Source: Ceratodon purpureus
Taxonomy: Eukaryota; Streptophyta; Bryopsida; Pseudoditrichales; Ditrichaceae
Direction: 5' to 3'
Assembly: GCA_014871385.1 (NCBI GenBank)
Contig: CM026426.1
Location: 80,209,566-80,273,565, forward strand
DNA: 64,000 bases
Shown here: in pieces, positions 58,980-64,000 of the stretch
Numbering within the stretch: the first letter of the stretch is position 1
How the letters are laid out: each line of letters begins with the position of its first letter
Program-made: the position numbers and the translations under genes
The notes under the pieces: model-generated
The model's database searches: none
Seen by the model: only the letters and a program-made list of their open reading frames with translations
Told to the model about the DNA's origin: nothing

Positions 58980-59620
58980 AACAAATATAGGAAAAAAAAT
59001 ACATCATAGACTTGGAATGATAAAATAAATACATGATAGACTAAGAATGGAAGAAAAAGAAAAAAAGAAGATAGAATGGAATAGTAATGAAGTTAAAAAT
59101 AACAAGATGATAGAATAGAAGACAATTAAAAAAATATATAAAAATAAAAGATGACATGGGCGATTAATCGAAGAATAAATAAATAAATAAATACATCATC
59201 CACTAGAAATGGAAGAAAAGGAAAACAAGAAGAGAGAATGGAATTATAATGAAGTTAAAAGGGACGAGATGATAGAATGGGAGACAATTGGAAATTTTAA
59301 TACATAACAATAAAAGATAGAATGTGAAACCAATGGAAGAATAAATAAATAAATAAATACATGATAGGCTAAGAATGGAAGAAAAGGAAAAGAAGAAGAC
59401 AGAATGGAATTATAATGAAGTTAAAGGGATGAGATGATAGAATGGAAGACAATTGGAAATTTTAATATATAAAAATAAAAGATAGAATGTGAGACCAATG
59501 GAAGGCTAATAAAATAAATAAATACATCATCCACTGGATATAGAAGAAAAGGAAAACGAGAAGATAGAATGGAAGAAGAATAGAAAAATCAACAAATAAA
59601 GGGATAGAATGGGAGAAATA
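58980..59620. repeat. A-rich tandem array, four units of about 165 bp
   Basis: Units start near 59031, 59192, 59358 and 59523. Each has ATACATSATM-type openings, AATGGAAGAAAAGGAAAA, GATAGAATGG and AATAAATAAATAAATA. The four copies differ by scattered substitutions and small indels. All lie within the MULE-like element. Confidence 0.75.
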
Positions 59621-60167
59621 TAAAAAAAAGTCATGGATAAAAAGCCATCAAGTGTGATGAACGACATAGTCAACAATGAATTGACGTTTCAATAGATAAT
59701 GATTTAATCAACGCGAAGATAGTGGAAATGTACACAAAATGTTCTAGTTTAAACAAAATTAAACTAACTCCAAAATCTTCTACTAATCTAATTATCTATG
59801 CCTATTGCTACTATTTTAATTCTAATATCATATTACAAAAATGTTCTCATCACTCATCGATCTCCATCACATCGCGTACTGAGCAATTCAGCTCCCTGGT
59901 CTGGCAACAATTATTTGTGCATAAAATTGCAATGAACAGCTTCTTGATGGAAGTCCGATGCAAGCTCTTAGGCGAGTGCAGACGGGCGCCAGTACTCGGG
60001 TGCGAGCATACCGGCGAGTGCAAAGGAGGAAGTAGCACCAAAATGAAATGATCAAGAACTTGGGGGAAGTCCGGCGCACGCAATCGGGCGAGTGCCATCG
60101 GGCGAGTGCGGACGGGCGCGAACATACGGGCGAGTGCGAAAAAAAATAAAAAATAAAAAATTTCAGA

Positions 60168-60786
60168 ACTTTGGCTGGTTTCTGTGTGCGCGTTTGCTGA
60201 TACACTCGCGCCCATCTGCGCGCGCGCGAGTGCGGACGGGCGCGAACATACAGGCGTGTGCAAAAAAAATAAAAAAATAATAATAATTTTTTTTAAAAAA
60301 AAAAAACTGTGGCTGGTTTCTGTGTGAGCGTTTCCTGATACGCTCGCGCCCGTCTGCGCGCGCTCGTGTGCGAACGGGCGCGAGCATACAGGCGAGTGCA
60401 AAATTTTTTTTTTTTTTTTTTTTTTAATTTTTTTTAACAAACTTTGGCTGATTCCTGTGTGCGCTTTGCTGATATGCTCGCGCCCGTGTGCGCGCGCCCG
60501 ATTGCTCGCACTCAATGGTGGGAGTAGCACCAAAATGAAATGAACAACAACTTGGTGGAGGTCCGACGCACGCCATCGGGCGAGTGCGGACGAGCGCGAG
60601 CATACGGGCGAGTGCGGACGGGCGCAAGCATACAGGCGAGTGCGAAAAAAATAAAAATAAATAAATAAATAAAATAAAATAAAATTTTAAAACTTTGGCT
60701 GGTTTCTGTGTGCGCGTTTGCTGATACGCTCGCGCTCGTCTGCGCTCGCGCGAGTGCGGACGGGCGCGAATATACGGGCGAGTGCG

Positions 60787-60817
<31 letters not shown>

Positions 60818-60924
60818 TTTTTTTTTAAAACTGTGGCTGGTTTCTGTGTGCGCGTTTGCTGATACGCTCGCGCTCGTCTGCGCGCGCGCGAGTGCGGACG
60901 GGCGCGAACATACGGGCGAGTGCG

Positions 60925-60961
<37 letters not shown>

Positions 60962-61075
60962 AAAAAAAAAAACTGTGGCTGGTTTCTGTGTGCACGTTTG
61001 CTGATACGCTTGCGCTTGTCTGCGCGCGCGCGAGTGCGGACGGGCGCGAACATACGGGCGAGTGCGAAAAAAAAA
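60168..61075. repeat. GC-rich tandem array with poly-A spacers, six units
   Basis: Units begin ACTTTGGCTGG or ACTGTGGCTGG near 60170, 60306, 60441, 60693, 60830 and 60971. Spacing is about 136-141 bases, with one double-length gap. Each continues TTTCTGTGTGCGCGTTTGCT, GATACGCTCGCGC, a GCGCGCGCGAGTG core and GGCGAGTGCG, and ends in a run of A up to about 40 bases long. The alternating GC core and A tract is regular. Confidence 0.85.
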
Positions 61076-61304
61076 AATTAAAAAAAAAAAATTAAAAAAA
61101 TAAAAAAATTAAAAAATTTTTCCGCACCTGCCTGTATGCTCGCGCCTGAATGGACGCGCGCGCAAAAGTCAGCGCTAGGTAAATTCGTTTTACCCTTACC
61201 GTGAGTCAACCGGTCAATTCCCTTATGTGACGGACACGGGGGTGTGTCTTGTCACCATGACGGACTAACGGACTAACGGACGGTCGGTCTATTATGACAA
61301 CCAT

Positions 61305-61313
61305 GGATGCTAC
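61305..61313. repeat. Target-site duplication GGATGCTAC, right copy
   Basis: It matches 58031-58039. If the element and one copy are removed, a frame can be read across the junction (VMD, stop, DATNDLNWRAKDR). Confidence 0.75.
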
Positions 61314-62480
61314 TAATGATCTCAACTGGAGAGCAAAGGATAGGTAGCAAGACAAAGAAAAGGAACTATGGATGTGCACAACTTGCAAGAAGTTTGTGAA
61401 GATAAAACATCTCCTAAGGTTGTCGCTTGTAGGAGGTTTGATATTTGACCGTGTCATGAGGGGCCATGTGATACTTGTGCAGATGAGCATTTTTGTACAA
61501 GATATCACGAGATTGCTACAATGTGCATAAACTCTTGGCCACGAACTTTTCTAAAATCTAATATGGCAATTGTGTAGGTAGAAATTTCCTTGTACAAAAT
61601 AGAAACGCTGGGATACAAGCACTTGGGCTTCCACCAAATTATGGGGGAGATCACTATAGTGACCATCTTTTCTCTAATCAAGGTGGCAATGACCTGCACC
61701 GTCTACATAATTCTAGCAACTACCATCAGACTGTTCACGATTGTGGCAAATATTAGCATTGTTGACAAGATTATGGCAACTATCATTGCCGTGCACACAA
61801 TCATGGCCACCTTGTCCTCAATCGCAACACCAATTACCACCATACCAATAACGACATCAACACTCCGGTAACATATGGTGAAAGAAGGCAACAGTACTTG
61901 CTACTGCCCCAGAGATGGTCATTATGGGACAAAATGTAAATCTCCTGAAATCCATCCTAATTCATAGGTCATGCCATTGAGTAAATAAAAAATCCCTACT
62001 AATTTGTGGGACACTTATAACAGATCTACAGTTTTGGCTAGAAGTGACGAAGAACATCAACCTATAAAAGTACGCGTCCTCCAAATCAACAATATGATTT
62101 TTCATATTGGAATGACAACATACCGCCTCCAACATTTTGTGCTCACGAGGAAATCGAGTTAGATTTCATGTGGAAAATGGATGAAGCCACTCATTAGAAC
62201 AAGCAAGATTATATTAAACAACTTGAACAACATTCTTTCTATCTAGAACGGGAGTGAAGATTGAGAGAGAATGCAATGAAGGAAATTTTTGTAAATGGAG
62301 GTGGGCTAGGGCAAAACTTTTACGAAGGAGGTGGGCATAGTCAAAACTACTATGATGACTAGCTGACACGTTTATGAAGGAGCTCGGCCTAGTCAAAACT
62401 AAGGCAATGAAGCAGGATCCAGTTGAAGACACGGTGACCACTCCAAGAACAAGTAGTTGTAAATGTAATAATTCTCAAAA
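61314..62480 (+). pseudogene. Decayed coding-like sequence interrupted by the MULE-like element
   Basis: Readable stretches include ELWMCTTCKKFVKIKHL near 61365 and an Asn/His/Tyr/Gly-rich segment NYGGDHYSDHLFSNQGGN near 61640. A repeat-like GGGLGQNFYEGGGHSQNYYD occurs near 62300. Stops are frequent. No domain recognised. Composition suggests a low-complexity gag or nuclear protein fragment. Confidence 0.3.
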
Positions 62481-63737
62481 GGTGATTTGTGAATGCGTTT
62501 TAGACAGTTTTGGCGAGTTTTGTTGCTTTTGAAAAAACCCAAATGGTACCGCACATTTTTACATGGATGTATTGTCCCCCATTATCTTCTATCAGAGTGA
62601 CTAGAATTATGTCTATCATTTTCAATTGTCTATAACTTTTCAAGCAAGTTAAGGAAGTAAAGCTTCAATATATTTGAAGAGTCTATGATGTGAAAGCGTT
62701 TGTTCCGTGTTTTCTTTTTTTATCATGTGTAAAAACTTATGATTTTGAAGGAGAGGGCCATTTTCAATGCTTCAGCGGTCTAGGTATTCCAAACATTGAC
62801 TATTATAGAAATACATATTCTCATAAGGGGGACATCATTATTTTTGTCTTTGATGTATCAAAGAATTTTTATGTAAAAGTTTAAGAAAAAATATAGGATA
62901 GATAAAATAAACTACTACAAAGGAAGATGGAAAAGCATGGAGATTCCAAGAGAACAGGAAAACATGGAAGTTGCAAGAAAAAGGCAAAGCCCGGAAATTT
63001 CATGAGATGGGGAGACATCTTAATCCTCTTATGACTGGGTATCAATGCACTTGGAAGAAGAAATTTTACAAGAATAAAATTAGGAGTAGGAAAGGAGGAA
63101 TTTGAATAGTTTAGAGAGAAAGGGGTAGAAGAGGCTTAGAGAGGATCAACTAGGAAGAATTTGCTTTGGAATCTTAAATTAATCATGTCATCTAACTTGG
63201 ATTAGTAAGGCAAGAATCCAACCTAAAAGGATGTTGAGTCTTGCACGCATCTGAGCACAAATTGTGGAAATTGTGGTCTGCCTATGATAGAGGAGACATC
63301 AATGTAACCAAGAAAGTTAAAATCAAAACTTGCCACATCAAAAACTTGAGAGACATCAAAGGCCACTTCTAGTGTAACAAAGCATTAAAAGGTGCAGGCT
63401 TGAAAAATTGCAAAGGATTCATTGGCAACTAATACACATGGCTACAAATAAAGAGAAACTGCGGCAAGCAAGGCAATCATGGAAGATAGAAGGGTCAAAA
63501 CGTCTCTATAATGTCCCACCTCAAATGAAAAGAAACATTATTAAGCTTTATAAAATGTATATGCTGGCTTACAAAAAAACATCAGATACATCAGATTCTG
63601 ATGTATTCTAATTCAGTAAGTGATACACTATATATTTGTAGTACTCTATATCAGAATTTATCGCAGAAATGCTTTCTTGCGACCGGTCATTTGTAAGTAT
63701 CTGAAAATTGGTTGATAATGTGAGACAATCTACCTAC
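62481..63737. other. Non-coding or decayed; no firm gene
   Basis: Two short open frames (62690-62884 and 63408-63611, the latter basic and helical) have no recognisable domain. Confidence 0.4.
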
Positions 63738-63898
63738 CTCACCACGTGTGTTTTTTAAGACTCTATCCAAATAAATTCTGAAAGTATCCATGAGATCTTC
63801 AATATTAGTGAACATCCTTGGTGGTCGTTCCAAATTGTGGTATGCAACCGACATCTCAAGGTTGTTGATCATGTCAGCAATCATTGCACTAGCATATT
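63738..63898 (-). CDS. Possible internal exon of an unknown gene
   Basis: A pyrimidine-rich acceptor TTGACCTCTGTAG precedes it and GAG|GTAGGTAG follows as donor. The 161-base exon stays open in a frame reading EYASAMIADMINNLEMSVAY, then HNLERPPRMFTNIEDLMDTF, then RIYLDRVLKNTRGE. Residue mix looks like a folded helical protein. I do not recognise the family, and further exons would lie on either side, partly outside the window. Confidence 0.35.
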
Positions 63899-64000
63899 CT
63901 ACAGAGGTCAAATACAAATTGTAAATGATCTAAATATCTTGAGTAGGCCTATGCAACTACGCCACTTGAAGGTCCCCCCAATATATATATATATATATAT

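Noticed and set aside
60424..61053. 209-codon frame and neighbours with repeated RTRPYVRARPHS-like segments
   Set aside because: They are translations of the GC/poly-A tandem array, present on both strands and without any codon signal.
60168..61075. Regularly spaced repeats resembling a CRISPR array
   Set aside because: Units are about 138 bases, spacers are poly-A and the genome is a plant; no cas genes.

Overview
This is a plant nuclear window made almost entirely of transposable elements in several nested layers. Plant origin rests on a Ty1/copia element with a plant-type primer site, a CACTA (En/Spm) transposase relic, GT-AG introns and an OTU gene with a telo-box. A moss or other bryophyte is my best guess. 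That guess rests on memory of similar mobile-element proteins in moss genomes and was not checked. I saw no rRNA, tRNA, CRISPR array or bacterial-type gene.

Layout, left to right. (1) 1-472 is the right end of a GC-rich non-autonomous MULE-like element inserted into the 5' LTR of a copia element (473-5607), whose gag-pol is frameshifted but readable. (2) 7961-10188 (minus) is the only host gene that looks intact: a four-exon OTU-domain deubiquitinase of the OTUD6 type, 341 codons by my model. A copia remnant with its primer-binding site lies just upstream. (3) 10.5-24 kb is mostly decayed sequence: a GC-rich palindromic island, a long direct duplication, a 138-bp fold-back element, two broken gag-like frames and a field of CCGGA-rich short repeats. 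(4) About 24.07-25.56 kb is a CACTA transposase pseudogene. (5) 27.36-28.23 and 51.0-53.0 kb are two halves of one plus-strand mobile-element gene. They are separated by a 22.8-kb DNA transposon (28233-50992) with about 35-bp terminal inverted repeats and a 4-bp ATTG target duplication. Removing that element rejoins the reading frame.

The 22.8-kb element is the main discovery candidate. On the plus strand it carries a multi-exon transposase-like gene (30979-about 35664). Its exons join in phase and it has a plausible D-D-D catalytic set. On the minus strand it carries exon-like pieces of a second gene (50.2 to 43.3 kb). In its interior lies an intron-containing but broken copy of the C-terminal half of importin beta, apparently a captured host gene. 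Many of the stop codons in these genes are TAG or TAA where glutamine is expected. This fits C-to-T decay of methylated CAG/CAA sites.

(6) 53-58 kb holds a direct duplication, a charged coiled-coil fragment, an unrecognised minus-strand ORF of 198 codons and AT-rich sequence. (7) 58040-61304 is a complete second copy of the MULE-like element, with a 9-bp target duplication and two tandem arrays. (8) The last 2.7 kb is decayed, with one possible spliced exon near the right edge.
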